Part shown: positions 7,952-15,428 of the stretch, one piece after another
How the letters are laid out: the number at the start of each line of letters is the position of its first letter
Numbering within the stretch: the first letter of the stretch is position 1
Assembly: GCA_014376575.1 (NCBI GenBank)
Contig: JACMRF010000048.1
Location: 1-15,445 of the forward strand
Direction: 5' to 3'
Source of the DNA: Undibacterium sp.
GTDB taxonomy: Bacteria > Pseudomonadota > Gammaproteobacteria > Burkholderiales > Burkholderiaceae
Length of the DNA stretch: 15,445 nt
Program-made: the position numbers and the translations under genes
The notes under the pieces: model-generated
What the model saw: only the letters and a program-made list of their open reading frames with translations
Told to the model about the DNA's origin: nothing
The model's database searches: none

Positions 7952-8268
7952 ACTGACACCCCGGTGTGATGTCGATAGAGAGCGCTTTTATTAAACGTCG
8001 TGGGTGATTTTTTGATGATAAATTGTTACAATTAATTGTCGTAATTGACATAAATAGTGATGCAATAAATTTAAGCAGAAGTTAAAATCTCCTCCCTATT
8101 TAAAAATTCTTTAAATCACAGACTTTTAGCGTCACTATTAAAATAATAAAGAAGGTTTTGCGCTAAAGTAAGGTATGCCGTTAAACGTCGGCACAGATTG
8201 TCTAGCAATGCCTGTAGAGATCGTTTTTTTGCGACCAACTATCTGCAAAAGCTACTTATAAAGTGAAT
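7952..8268. other. Intergenic region between two diguanylate cyclases
   Basis: About 317 bp, AT-rich, no ORF. Four features are visible: a short dyad ACACC-CC-GGTGT (7956-7967) just past the first stop codon; a perfect 12-bp palindrome ACAATTAATTGT (8028-8039); a consensus TTGACA at 8045-8050 without a good -10; and the decamer TTAAACGTCG at both 7991-8000 and 8181-8190. The second decamer copy forms the loop and right-arm start of a hairpin TGCCG (8176-8180)/CGGCA (8189-8193). The promoter of the second cyclase is probably here, which argues against a simple operon. Confidence 0.5.
8028..8039. promoter_or_regulatory. Perfect 12-bp palindrome, possible operator
   Basis: ACAATTAATTGT is a perfect palindrome lying 5 bp before a consensus TTGACA (8045-8050) and about 230 bp upstream of the second diguanylate cyclase. 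It is AT-rich, so chance occurrence is possible. No regulator is identified. Confidence 0.3.
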
Positions 8269-9318
8269 ATGGACTTAATCATTAAACATCTAGTCGAGAT
8301 TACTGGTCACCGTGATCATGATCTCCTCAATATTTCCGTTATTTCTGCATTGCGTGAACTGACGCAAGCGGAGCACGCACGGGTGCTAGATGTCGTTTCC
8401 GTTGGCGAGCAATTTCATTTAAAGCCGCAAATCGAGATAGTCAACGGTACGCTTGTGGTTGCCGATGAGCACGCATCAACAGGCGCGGTAGACGAATTCG
8501 TCTCGGATCATCCCCTATTGGAAAAAGGCATAGCGCAGAAATTAAGCTTGATTGAAGCGCTCGATGCCGATGGCAGAGGTGCGGTGTGGCTACCAATCTG
8601 GATGAATGACAAAGTGAATGTTTGTCTGGAAATCGTTAATCCTGCAACTTACACGCAAAATACCATCGAGGTAATGAACGGCATCCTGATTGTTTATCGC
8701 AATTTTCAAAATCTGCTTGATTACAGTGAGCGCGATTCCCTGACGGGTTTGCTCAATCGCAAGACTTTTGATGATAATTTCTCAAAAATTCTGCGCAGCT
8801 ATTCGCCACAAAACACTCATGCGGAAGGGCTGCGAACAGATCCAGAACGTCGTTCTGGTGAGAAAGAAAAACAGCACTGGCTGGCGGTTCTCGATATTGA
8901 TCATTTTAAGCGTGTGAATGATCAGTTTGGCCATTTGTATGGCGACGAAGTGTTGATCCTTATCGCCAATCTGATGCGTTCTTCTTTCCGTCCGACGGAT
9001 AAATTATTTCGGTTTGGCGGAGAAGAATTTGTGATTTTGCTGCGCTCCACATCGCAAGAAGACGCGCAACTTATTTTTGATCGTTTCCGCTCCAATGTGG
9101 CGCAATACCCTTTCCCTCAGGTAGGCCAGGTAACAGTAAGTATCGGGTATGCGCATATTGATCCCTTCGAGCCTGCTGTTGGGCTAATGGGGCGCGCGGA
9201 TCAGGCTTTGTATTTTGCCAAAAGCAATGGCAGAAACCGCACCTGCTACTACGAAAACCTGGTCAAAACAGGCGATCTGAAAATTGAAACTTCAAACGAC
9301 AGCGTTGAATTTTTTTGA
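8269..9318 (+). CDS. Soluble diguanylate cyclase with N-terminal sensor-like domain
   Basis: 349 residues, no membrane segments. The N-terminal part (about 1-150) is a GAF-like alpha/beta region that I cannot assign firmly. The C-terminal GGDEF domain begins near DSLTGLLNRKTF. It has LDIDHFKRVNDQFGH, the active-site GGEEF at 250-254 and RxxD inhibition residues RPTD at 241-244, so it should be an active, product-inhibited c-di-GMP synthase. A charged insert of about 20 residues (around HAEGLRTDPERRSGEKEK) lies between the first helix and the metal-binding strand. The start ATG at 8269 is chosen over a GTG at 8263 that would add two residues; neither has a clear ribosome-binding site. It converges on yedA with a 7-bp gap, and its last codons double as a terminator. 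Confidence 0.92.
   Translation: MDLIIKHLVEITGHRDHDLLNISVISALRELTQAEHARVLDVVSVGEQFHLKPQIEIVNGTLVVADEHASTGAVDEFVSDHPLLEKGIAQKLSLIEALDADGRGAVWLPIWMNDKVNVCLEIVNPATYTQNTIEVMNGILIVYRNFQNLLDYSERDSLTGLLNRKTFDDNFSKILRSYSPQNTHAEGLRTDPERRSGEKEKQHWLAVLDIDHFKRVNDQFGHLYGDEVLILIANLMRSSFRPTDKLFRFGGEEFVILLRSTSQEDAQLIFDRFRSNVAQYPFPQVGQVTVSIGYAHIDPFEPAVGLMGRADQALYFAKSNGRNRTCYYENLVKTGDLKIETSNDSVEFF
9291..9316 (+). terminator. Intrinsic terminator inside the end of the cyclase gene
   Basis: TTCAA (9291-9295), a bulged A, CG (9297-9298), loop ACAG, CG (9303-9304), TTGAA (9305-9309), then seven T (9310-9316) that run into the TGA stop codon. The hairpin and T-tract therefore encode the last residues of the protein (VEFF). 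Only 7 bp separate this gene from the convergent yedA, which explains why the terminator is placed inside the coding region. Confidence 0.65.
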
Positions 9319-9325
9319 TTGCAGC

Positions 9326-10207
9326 TTACTTGTCTGACGGTGTGGCGGAGCGTGAAACCGTCAACAGCACTACGCTACCCAAGATAATGGCCATTGCCAC
9401 CATCTCGCGCGGCCCTAATTCCTCTCCTCCCAGCATTACGCCCAGTGTTACCGCGATCAAGGGATTGACATACGCATAGCTAGATGCCAATGCCGGTGAT
9501 ACCCGCGCCAACAAAAACATATAGGCCGTAAATGCCAGCAGGGAGCCCGCCACCACGAGATAAGACCAGGCTGCAAACGCTGCGGCTGTCATTGGTGCGC
9601 TGAAGTTTTCACCTTTGACTAGTGCGACCGCAATCAGAAATACTCCGCCCAGCAACATTTCGCTGGCAAATCCCATCCCGCCCGGTGCCAGTGTTAATTT
9701 TCTTTGCGATAGCACCGAGCCTACATCCCAGCAAAGGATGGCGCCAAGCAAGGCGGCGACGCCGATAGGTTGGGCAGAAAAATCACCGCCGGCAGCAAGT
9801 AAAATCGCGCCAGCAAAACCAATAATGATGCCTAGCCATTCGCGCTTGTTGGGCCAAACTCCAAAAAAACCCGTACAAAATGACAGTATCATCGGCGAAC
9901 AGGCGATAAAAACTGCTGTCAGGCCGGAAGAAATATACTGTTGTCCTGCGGCGGTCAAGCCCATGCCCCCGCCTAGCATTAAGACACCGATAACGCCGGC
10001 ATCACGCCATTCCAGGGCGCTGGGATTGGGTGAGCCGCGCCATTTTTGCCACGTATATAATATGGCTCCCGCCACCAGAAAGCGGGTTCCCATCAGCAAG
10101 AAAGGCGGGAAGGATGCCAACGCAATATGTATCGCAAAATAGGTTGATCCCCAGACGATATAGACAGTTAACAGCGCAAAAAGGACACGTCTAGGCAAAT
10201 GTTTCAT
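9326..10207 (-). CDS. yedA: DMT-superfamily exporter, YedA type (EamA)
   Basis: 293 residues with about ten hydrophobic segments in two EamA repeats (about 10-140 and 150-285), an inner-membrane drug/metabolite transporter. The start VYIVWGSTYFAI matches the YedA group. The positive stretch PRR before TM1 and the loop WPNKREW fit the usual topology. The substrate is unknown; related proteins export amino acids or small metabolites. The ATG at 10207 gives the expected N-terminus but no good Shine-Dalgarno is visible. It is divergent from a LysR-type gene with 146 bp between them that contain a 19-bp dyad, so regulation by that LysR protein is likely. Confidence 0.88.
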   Translation of the reverse strand: MKHLPRRVLFALLTVYIVWGSTYFAIHIALASFPPFLLMGTRFLVAGAILYTWQKWRGSPNPSALEWRDAGVIGVLMLGGGMGLTAAGQQYISSGLTAVFIACSPMILSFCTGFFGVWPNKREWLGIIIGFAGAILLAAGGDFSAQPIGVAALLGAILCWDVGSVLSQRKLTLAPGGMGFASEMLLGGVFLIAVALVKGENFSAPMTAAAFAAWSYLVVAGSLLAFTAYMFLLARVSPALASSYAYVNPLIAVTLGVMLGGEELGPREMVAMAIILGSVVLLTVSRSATPSDK

Positions 10208-10275
10208 CGAGGTTTTTAATCATAAAAAAGCTAACGGGCCGACAGTGTAAGTCAGTAAGGCTTTTTTTTGTACGG

Positions 10276-10294
10276 ACGCAATAAGATTTTGCGT
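10276..10294. promoter_or_regulatory. Dyad operator between yedA and the LysR gene
   Basis: ACGCAA (10276-10281), 7 bp, TTGCGT (10289-10294): a perfect 6-bp inverted repeat in the 146-bp divergent region. It is 60-78 bp before the LysR-type ATG and about 69-87 bp before yedA. LysR-type regulators classically bind a dyad at about -65 between their own gene and a divergent target. The assignment is by position and symmetry only. Confidence 0.5.
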
Positions 10295-10334
10295 TACATT
10301 ACTTTTTAATTTATTGACAATGGGATGAACTCAG

Positions 10335-10352
10335 ATGAACCAGGTGAACTGA
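10335..10352 (+). other. Five-codon minicistron ending just before the LysR-type ATG
   Basis: ATG at 10335 reads MNQVN and stops with TGA at 10350-10352, one base before the LysR-type ATG at 10354. Its GTG codon overlaps the AGGTG Shine-Dalgarno (10342-10346) of the main gene. Translational coupling is possible, but the minicistron has no good ribosome-binding site and may be accidental. Confidence 0.25.
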
Positions 10353-10353
10353 G

Positions 10354-11289
10354 ATGGAACTACGCCAGCTACGCTATTTTGTTGCCATCGTTGATCACGG
10401 CTCATTGTCGCGCGCCGCGCGGGTGCTGCATATTGTTCAGCCTGCATTGACGCAACAGATACAGCAACTCGAAGAAGAATTAGGAGCGCTGTTATTACAT
10501 CGTTCTGCACAAGGTATGCAAGCCACCGACGCGGGCAAGATTTTTTACGAGCATGCGCAAGCCATTCTTAAACAGGTGAACGATGCCAAATCGGCAGTGA
10601 CGCAATCGACTGATAAACCTACCGGCACGGTGGCCTTAGGGATACCCCAAAGTGCTTCGGGTGCGTTGGCCTTACCCTTGCTTACTGCGGTGCGCGCCAC
10701 TTATCCGGATATCGTGTTTCAATTAACGGAAGAGCTGACGGGCAATCTCACCGAGCAATTGCGCTCGGGTCGCCTGCACTTTGCCATTCTGTTTGATGAT
10801 GATCAGTTAGGCGGATTTAATACCAAGCCAATGGCTGAAGAAGAGATGATGTACATCACGCGCACGGATTCGCAATTTGCCACCAAACGAAAAACCATTT
10901 CGCTAGAAAAAGCGCTGCAAGCCACGCTCATATTGCCGAGCGTGCAGCATGGCGTCAGGCCGCGCATAGAGGCCAAAGTGCGCCAGGCTGGCATGAAGAT
11001 AGAGCACGTCGTCGATATCACCTCGATTGCGATTTTGAAGTCGGCCATCATGGCTGATATCGGCGCAACGATCTTGCCGGTCTCGCCGTTTGTGGCAGAA
11101 ATTGAGCGCGGCGAAATGCGTGCCTGCGCTATCGCTGGCAATGATCTGTCGCGCACTGTGGTGCTGTGTTCGTCGAAAAATATTCCGCTCACCAATGCCG
11201 CCATGGCGGTAGAAAAATTGGTGCTGGAGGTAAGTAAAAACCTGTGCGAAAGCGGCCGCTGGATAGGTGCGCGCAGTTTGGTGCGCTGA
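10354..11289 (+). CDS. LysR-type transcriptional regulator
   Basis: 311 residues. The N-terminal winged helix-turn-helix (about 1-60, MELRQLRYFVAIVDHGSLSRAARVL as the start of the HTH segment) has the LysR pattern with QPALTQQIQQLEEELG as recognition helix and wing. Residues of about 90-300 form the periplasmic-binding-protein-like effector domain. The sequence is closest in style to the Cbl/Nac-like branch with MELRQLRYFV starts, but the effector cannot be told. The ATG at 10354 has AGGTGA 7 nt upstream, a good Shine-Dalgarno. The gene is divergent from yedA and probably controls it and itself through the 10276-10294 dyad. Confidence 0.92.
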   Translation: MELRQLRYFVAIVDHGSLSRAARVLHIVQPALTQQIQQLEEELGALLLHRSAQGMQATDAGKIFYEHAQAILKQVNDAKSAVTQSTDKPTGTVALGIPQSASGALALPLLTAVRATYPDIVFQLTEELTGNLTEQLRSGRLHFAILFDDDQLGGFNTKPMAEEEMMYITRTDSQFATKRKTISLEKALQATLILPSVQHGVRPRIEAKVRQAGMKIEHVVDITSIAILKSAIMADIGATILPVSPFVAEIERGEMRACAIAGNDLSRTVVLCSSKNIPLTNAAMAVEKLVLEVSKNLCESGRWIGARSLVR

Positions 11290-11309
11290 CGGCGGTATAA
11301 AAACTATGA

Positions 11310-11330
11310 GCTATCGTTTTTCATGATAGC
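11310..11330 (+). terminator. Hairpin after the LysR-type gene
   Basis: GCTATCGT (11310-11317) pairs with ATGATAGC (11323-11330) over 8 positions with one G-T wobble; the loop is TTTTC. It begins 21 nt past the LysR-type stop codon. There is no T-run after the stem, so it may mark the transcript end by RNA stability or act with Rho. Confidence 0.4.
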
Positions 11331-11431
11331 CCCATTCAAATTTCATATTTTTACAATCGACGCTAGCGCACTACACTGGCTTCACAGTAGATTTTCTGGC
11401 GAAGCGCTAGAGCAAAAGAGAAGATGCGTTG

Positions 11432-11594
11432 TGCCGGAGGCAAATCGTTTTTCTTTGGCGCCGTGTGGATAAAGAAGGGTTGTCACCACAACCCAAGCAA
11501 TGCGGGCCTGGTTTTTACCGAAAACAGGCCATGAACAAATGTGCGTCTTACCGGATGCAAGGCATGTTCCATGCACACAAAATAAGTCATTTTG
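11432..11594. other. Cluster of five hairpins, candidate structured non-coding element
   Basis: Five dyads in 163 bp: TGCC-GGA-GGCA (11432-11442); GGGTTGT-CACC-ACAACCC (11477-11494), perfect; GGCCTG plus TTTT pairing with AAAACAGGCC (11505-11530), 10 bp with one bulged G; GCATG-TTC-CATGC (11562-11574), flanked by TGTGC (11540-11544)/GCACA (11573-11577) as an alternative arm; and CAAAAT-AAGTC-ATTTTG (11578-11594). No coding frame fits. It could be a small RNA, a long icmF leader or a relic. I match it to no known RNA family. The strand is undecided because the dyads are symmetric. Confidence 0.4.
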
Positions 11595-11910
11595 ATGTTG
11601 CACACATAAGCTAAGCGCACAGGGAATCTACTGGTCTGGCGCGCTTTGCGTATCCTCTTCCCATCAAGCGACCCGACATCGCCCGCATCGATGATCCCCA
11701 AATAAAATCATCTTGTTTCGACTGGCCTGATGGCGGCCGAGCTAGAAAACTCGCTATCTTTGTCTATACTCATTAGGCGACCTGCTCTGCCAGTGAACAT
11801 GGTTTGTTGTTTGATGTCTGAAAAGTTTAACGCAGTATTCATGCGGATTTACAGCCATTTTCGGCCTGTAAGTACCGTGCCTATTGCGTGTTCGAATAGC
11901 GATGTTAACA

Positions 11911-11937
11911 TTGACGTTTACGTTAACGTCATATAAC
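11911..11937 (+). promoter_or_regulatory. icmF operator and overlapping promoter candidate
   Basis: TGACGTTTACGTTAACGTCA (11912-11931) is symmetric at 18 of 20 positions, with GACGTT/AACGTC arms and a central ACGT. It overlaps a TTGACG -35-like hexamer (11911-11916); TATAAC (11932-11937) directly follows, giving a 15-bp spacer. A palindrome between -35 and -10 is typical of MerR-family control. The sequence resembles, from memory, operators of LiuR-type MerR regulators of branched-chain amino acid catabolism in proteobacteria, which fits an isobutyryl-CoA mutase. TGTTAACA (11903-11910) is a further small palindrome beside it. Confidence 0.6.
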
Positions 11938-11973
11938 TTAGCTTACCGTACTAATCACGCACTTTGCCACCTT

Positions 11974-11980
11974 GAGGAAG
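11974..11980 (+). promoter_or_regulatory. icmF ribosome-binding site
   Basis: GAGGAAG followed by AC and ATG at 11983. It settles the start of icmF, against an in-frame upstream start at 11884 that would run through the operator. Confidence 0.85.
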
Positions 11981-11982
11981 AC

Positions 11983-14900
11983 ATGACCGACCTGTCCATT
12001 GCCCAGAAATTGACTCAATACAAGCCCGCCAACAAGGTGCGCTTCGTCACTGCCGCGTCCCTGTTCGACGGCCACGATGCCTCAATCAACATCATGCGAC
12101 GCATTTTGATGGCCAATGGCGCCGAAGTCATTCACCTCGGGCACAACCGCTCGGTTGAAGAAATCGTCACTGCTGCGCTGCAAGAAGACGCGCAAGGAAT
12201 CGCGATTTCTAGCTATCAGGGCGGTCATGTCGAATACTTCAAATACATGATAGACCTGCTCAGAGCCCGTGGCGGCGAACACATCAAGGTCTTTGGTGGC
12301 GGCGGCGGCGTCATTGTGCCGGAAGAAATTGCTGATCTGCATGCCTATGGCGTGACCCGCATCTTCAGCCCGGAAGACGGCCAACGTCTTGGCCTGGTCG
12401 GCATGATTTTGTCGATGATCCAGGCCTGCGACACCGATTTTTCGGTTTATGCGCCAACTAGCATAGACATTTTGCATAACGGCGACATCGTCGCCAAACA
12501 CCGTCCGCTGGCGCAACTCATTACTGCGCTGGAGAATGACAAAGTCGCACCCGAACTGCGCCACGCCATCCATCAGGCGGCCGAATCGATCAAGGTGCCG
12601 ACCTTCGGCATCACCGGTACTGGCGGTGCTGGTAAGTCTTCACTCACGGACGAACTAATACGCCGCATACGTCTGGACCAGGACGATAACCTCAATATCG
12701 CACTGATCTCGATCGACCCATCGCGCCGTAAATCGGGTGGCGCCTTGCTCGGTGACCGTATCCGCATGAACGCGATCAACCCATGGAAAGGCAGCGTCAA
12801 AGTTTTCATGCGCTCGCTCGCCACGCGCGAAGCCGGGTCAGAAATTTCGGCCGCCTTGCCTGACGTCATCGCTGCCTGCAAGATCGCCGGCTTTGATCTG
12901 GTGATTGTCGAAACCTCCGGCATAGGCCAGGGCGATGCTGCTATTGTCCAACACGTTGACCTCAGTATGTACGTGATGACGCCAGAATTCGGCGCACCAT
13001 CGCAGCTAGAAAAAATCGACATGCTCGACTTCGCCGATTTTGTCGCCATCAACAAATTTGACCGTAAGGGCTCGCAAGACGCACTGCGCGACGTCTCCAA
13101 GCAATACCAGCGCAACAGAGAAATGTGGAGCAAAAAGCCGGAAGACATGCCCGTCTATGGCACCCAGGCATCGCGCTTTAATGACGATGGCGTCACCGCT
13201 TTATATCAGGGCATCTTGCCATCGCTGGCAGCGCATGGCCTGCGTCTGACACCAAGCAAATTGCCGCTCGTTTCAGCGAAATTCTCTAGCGGTAAAAATG
13301 TTATCGTGCCGCCGGCGCGTAGCCGTTATCTGGCCGAGATCGCCGACACCGTGCGCCACTACCACAAGCACAGTGGCAAGCAAGTGACGCTGGCACGCGA
13401 GCGCCAGCAACTGCAGGAATCGTCGCGCATGCTGCGTGATTCTCTCAATAAAGCTGGCGCCAGCGTCGTGCCCTTTCACGCCAAGGCGCCAAGCTCGCCG
13501 CTAGAATCGCGCTTGCGCGAGAACGATATTCTGTTTGAACTCAATGCCCTGGCCGAAGTGAAAGACACCCAGCTCGATGCCGAATCCAAAAAGCTCGTCG
13601 CCATGTGGCCAGACATGCAGGCCGCCTACGCCGGTGACGAATACGTCGTTAAAATCCGCGACAAAGAAATTCGCACCCAATTAGTCAGCAGCACCTTATC
13701 CGGCACCAAGATCCGCAAGGTCGCCTTGCCGCGCTTTATCGATCACGGCGAAATCCTGCGCTGGCTGATGCTGGAAAACGTCCCCGGCTCCTTCCCCTTC
13801 ACCGCAGGCGTATTTGCGTTTAAGCGCGAAGGCGAAGACCCGACCCGCATGTTTGCCGGCGAGGGCGACCCTTTCCGCACCAACAAACGCTTCAAGCTGG
13901 TCTCGCAAGGCATGGACGCCAAGCGGCTCTCCACTGCGTTTGATTCCGTCACGCTGTACGGCGCAGACCCAGCGATCCGCCCTGATATTTACGGCAAGGT
14001 CGGCAATTCCGGCGTCTCGGTCGCCACGTTGGAAGACATGAAAGTGCTGTATGACGGCTTTGAACTGTGCGACCCGACCACTTCAGTCTCGATGACGATT
14101 AACGGCCCGGCCCCAACGATACTGGCCTTCTTCATGAACACCGCCATCGATCAGCAGTTAGACAAATTCCGCGTCGACAACAAGCGCGAGCCAACCGCAG
14201 ACGAAGCCGCCAAGATCAAGGCATGGGTCTTGATGAACGTGCGCGGCACGGTGCAGGCCGACATTTTGAAAGAAGATCAGGGCCAAAATACCTGTATCTT
14301 CTCGACTGAATTTAGCCTCAAAGTGATGGGTGATATTCAGGAATATTTTGTTCATCACCAGGTGCGTAATTTTTACTCGGTCTCTATCTCGGGTTACCAT
14401 ATCGCCGAAGCCGGTGCCAACCCGATTTCTCAGTTGGCATTTACCTTGTCGAACGGCTTCACCTTTGTTGAAGCCTACCTGGCGCGCGGCATGCATATTG
14501 ATGACTTCGCGCCCAACCTGTCGTTCTTCTTCAGCAATGGCATGGACCCTGAATACACGGTCATGGGCCGCGTGGCGCGCCGCATCTGGGCGGTGGCCAT
14601 GAAGGAAAAGTACGGCGCCAACGAGCGCAGCCAGAAACTCAAGTACCACATCCAGACCAGCGGCCGCTCTTTGCACGCGCAAGAAATCCAGTTCAACGAC
14701 ATCCGCACCACGCTGCAGGCGCTGATTGCGATTTACGACAATTGCAACAGCCTGCACACCAAGGCGTTTGACGAAGCCATCACCACACCGACTGAAGAAT
14801 CCGTGCGCCGTGCGATGGCGATCCAGCTCATCATCAACCGCGAATGGGGCCTGGCCAAAAACGAAAACCCAACCCAGGGTGCTTTCATCATTGAGGAGTT

Positions 14901-15342
14901 GACCGAGCTGCTTGAAGAAGCGGTGCTGCAGGAGTTTGAACGCATCGCCGAGCGCGGCGGCGTACTGGGCGCCATGGAAACCGGCTACCAGCGAGGGCGG
15001 ATTCAAGACGAATCAATGCATTATGAAATGCTCAAACACACTGGCGAGCTGCCCATCATTGGCGTCAACACCTTCCGCAACCCGCATGGCGATGCCGTGC
15101 AAGACAAGCTGGAACTGGCCCGTTCGACCGAAGAAGAAAAGCAGAGCCAGCTCAGGCGGCTCGATGAATTCCACGCCCTGCACGCCAGCGAGTCCCCCGC
15201 CATGCTCAAACGCCTGCAAAAAGCGGTGATTGACAACGCCAACGTGTTTGAGGTGCTGATGGACGCGGTGCGCGTTTGCTCCCTCGGGCAGATTACCAAT
15301 GCGCTGTTTGAAGTAGGTGGGCAGTACCGGCGGAATATGTAA
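11983..15342 (+). CDS. icmF: Fused isobutyryl-CoA mutase / G-protein chaperone IcmF
   Basis: 1119 residues. Adenosylcobalamin-dependent mutase that interconverts isobutyryl-CoA and n-butyryl-CoA in the cytosol, fused to its own GTPase chaperone. Order: B12-binding domain (about 15-150) with DGHDAS and the cobalt-ligating His at 31, SSYQGGH and GGGGG (105-109); MeaI/ArgK-like G domain (about 200-430) with P-loop GTGGAGKSS (212-220), DPSRRKSGG (from 245), ETSGIGQGD (310-318) and NKFD (357-360); then a linker and the TIM-barrel substrate domain (about 560-1119). Aligned by eye to mutases, RMFAGEG places Phe624 at the Tyr89 position of methylmalonyl-CoA mutase, and KEDQGQNT places Gln768 at its Arg207 position. 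Phe plus Gln is the isobutyryl-CoA mutase pair. It is unrelated to the type VI secretion IcmF. The start ATG has GAGGAAG before it. It is more GC-rich than its neighbours. The call is firm; exact acyl-CoA preference is inferred. Confidence 0.97.
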   Translation: MTDLSIAQKLTQYKPANKVRFVTAASLFDGHDASINIMRRILMANGAEVIHLGHNRSVEEIVTAALQEDAQGIAISSYQGGHVEYFKYMIDLLRARGGEHIKVFGGGGGVIVPEEIADLHAYGVTRIFSPEDGQRLGLVGMILSMIQACDTDFSVYAPTSIDILHNGDIVAKHRPLAQLITALENDKVAPELRHAIHQAAESIKVPTFGITGTGGAGKSSLTDELIRRIRLDQDDNLNIALISIDPSRRKSGGALLGDRIRMNAINPWKGSVKVFMRSLATREAGSEISAALPDVIAACKIAGFDLVIVETSGIGQGDAAIVQHVDLSMYVMTPEFGAPSQLEKIDMLDFADFVAINKFDRKGSQDALRDVSKQYQRNREMWSKKPEDMPVYGTQASRFNDDGVTALYQGILPSLAAHGLRLTPSKLPLVSAKFSSGKNVIVPPARSRYLAEIADTVRHYHKHSGKQVTLARERQQLQESSRMLRDSLNKAGASVVPFHAKAPSSPLESRLRENDILFELNALAEVKDTQLDAESKKLVAMWPDMQAAYAGDEYVVKIRDKEIRTQLVSSTLSGTKIRKVALPRFIDHGEILRWLMLENVPGSFPFTAGVFAFKREGEDPTRMFAGEGDPFRTNKRFKLVSQGMDAKRLSTAFDSVTLYGADPAIRPDIYGKVGNSGVSVATLEDMKVLYDGFELCDPTTSVSMTINGPAPTILAFFMNTAIDQQLDKFRVDNKREPTADEAAKIKAWVLMNVRGTVQADILKEDQGQNTCIFSTEFSLKVMGDIQEYFVHHQVRNFYSVSISGYHIAEAGANPISQLAFTLSNGFTFVEAYLARGMHIDDFAPNLSFFFSNGMDPEYTVMGRVARRIWAVAMKEKYGANERSQKLKYHIQTSGRSLHAQEIQFNDIRTTLQALIAIYDNCNSLHTKAFDEAITTPTEESVRRAMAIQLIINREWGLAKNENPTQGAFIIEELTELLEEAVLQEFERIAERGGVLGAMETGYQRGRIQDESMHYEMLKHTGELPIIGVNTFRNPHGDAVQDKLELARSTEEEKQSQLRRLDEFHALHASESPAMLKRLQKAVIDNANVFEVLMDAVRVCSLGQITNALFEVGGQYRRNM

Positions 15343-15365
15343 AACCGGCCATACTTGCGGTTTTT
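15341..15365 (+). terminator. icmF terminator overlapping the stop codon
   Basis: AAAACCG (15341-15347) pairs with CGGTTTT (15358-15364) around a 10-nt loop, and five T (15361-15365) form the right arm and tail. The left arm starts with the last two bases of the TAA stop. The symmetric A/T tracts could also stop transcription coming from the right. Confidence 0.6.
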
Positions 15366-15384
15366 ACCCATCAAATAAGCTCTC

Positions 15385-15428
15385 TGCCCAGAAATTTCGG
15401 GCATAGATTGCTATTGATTTAATAGTAA
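15385..15428. other. Two further dyads at the right edge
   Basis: TGCCC (15385-15389)/GGGCA (15399-15403) enclose a GAAATTTC palindrome. ATTGCTATT (from 15407) pairs with AATAGTAAT (to 15429) around GATTT with one G-T wobble. Neither has a following T-run on the plus strand. They may belong to the 3' end of a convergent gene outside the window. Confidence 0.3.

Larger units (their letters stand above)
11290..11982. other. Gene-free but hairpin-rich region upstream of icmF
   Basis: About 690 bp. Short open frames on both strands (up to 73 codons) have no family resemblance, no ribosome-binding site and odd composition, so I treat the region as non-coding. It contains the dyad after the LysR gene, a spaced CTAGCGC/GCGCTAG repeat (11363-11369, 11404-11410), a cluster of hairpins (11432-11594), the octamer TGCACACA twice (11572-11579, 11599-11606), a TATACT at 11765-11770 without -35, and the icmF control region at its right end. 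Confidence 0.6.

Noticed and set aside
8163..8184. FliA (sigma-28)-like promoter, CTAAAG and GCCGTTAA
   Set aside because: The two elements are only 8 bp apart where the sigma-28 consensus needs about 14-15, so they cannot form a working promoter as spaced.
8161..8262. Possible c-di-GMP riboswitch before the second cyclase
   Set aside because: A TGCCG/CGGCA hairpin is present, but I cannot find the conserved GEMM-I core, a tetraloop/receptor pair or a terminator switch.
9615..10142. 175-codon open frame on the plus strand within yedA
   Set aside because: It is antisense to a clear ten-helix transporter and its translation is low-complexity and rich in Pro, Ser and Ala.
11477..11530. Integron attC-like site (GTTG and CAAC motifs around a dyad)
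   Set aside because: The hairpins are perfect and too short, the R and L box arrangement and extrahelical bases are missing, and no integrase or cassette is nearby.
11382..11701. Two short minus-strand open frames (72-73 codons) as small genes or a pseudogene
   Set aside because: No ribosome-binding site, no recognisable family and overlap with the hairpin cluster; nothing supports coding.
11884..11982. 33-residue N-terminal extension of IcmF
   Set aside because: The GAGGAAG site directly precedes the ATG at 11983, and the upstream part covers the operator and promoter.
14158..15006. 282-codon open frame on the minus strand inside icmF
   Set aside because: It is antisense to a certain coding region of strong codon bias. 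Its translation has no recognisable family features. The same holds for other antisense frames at 12082-12573 and 12573-13148.
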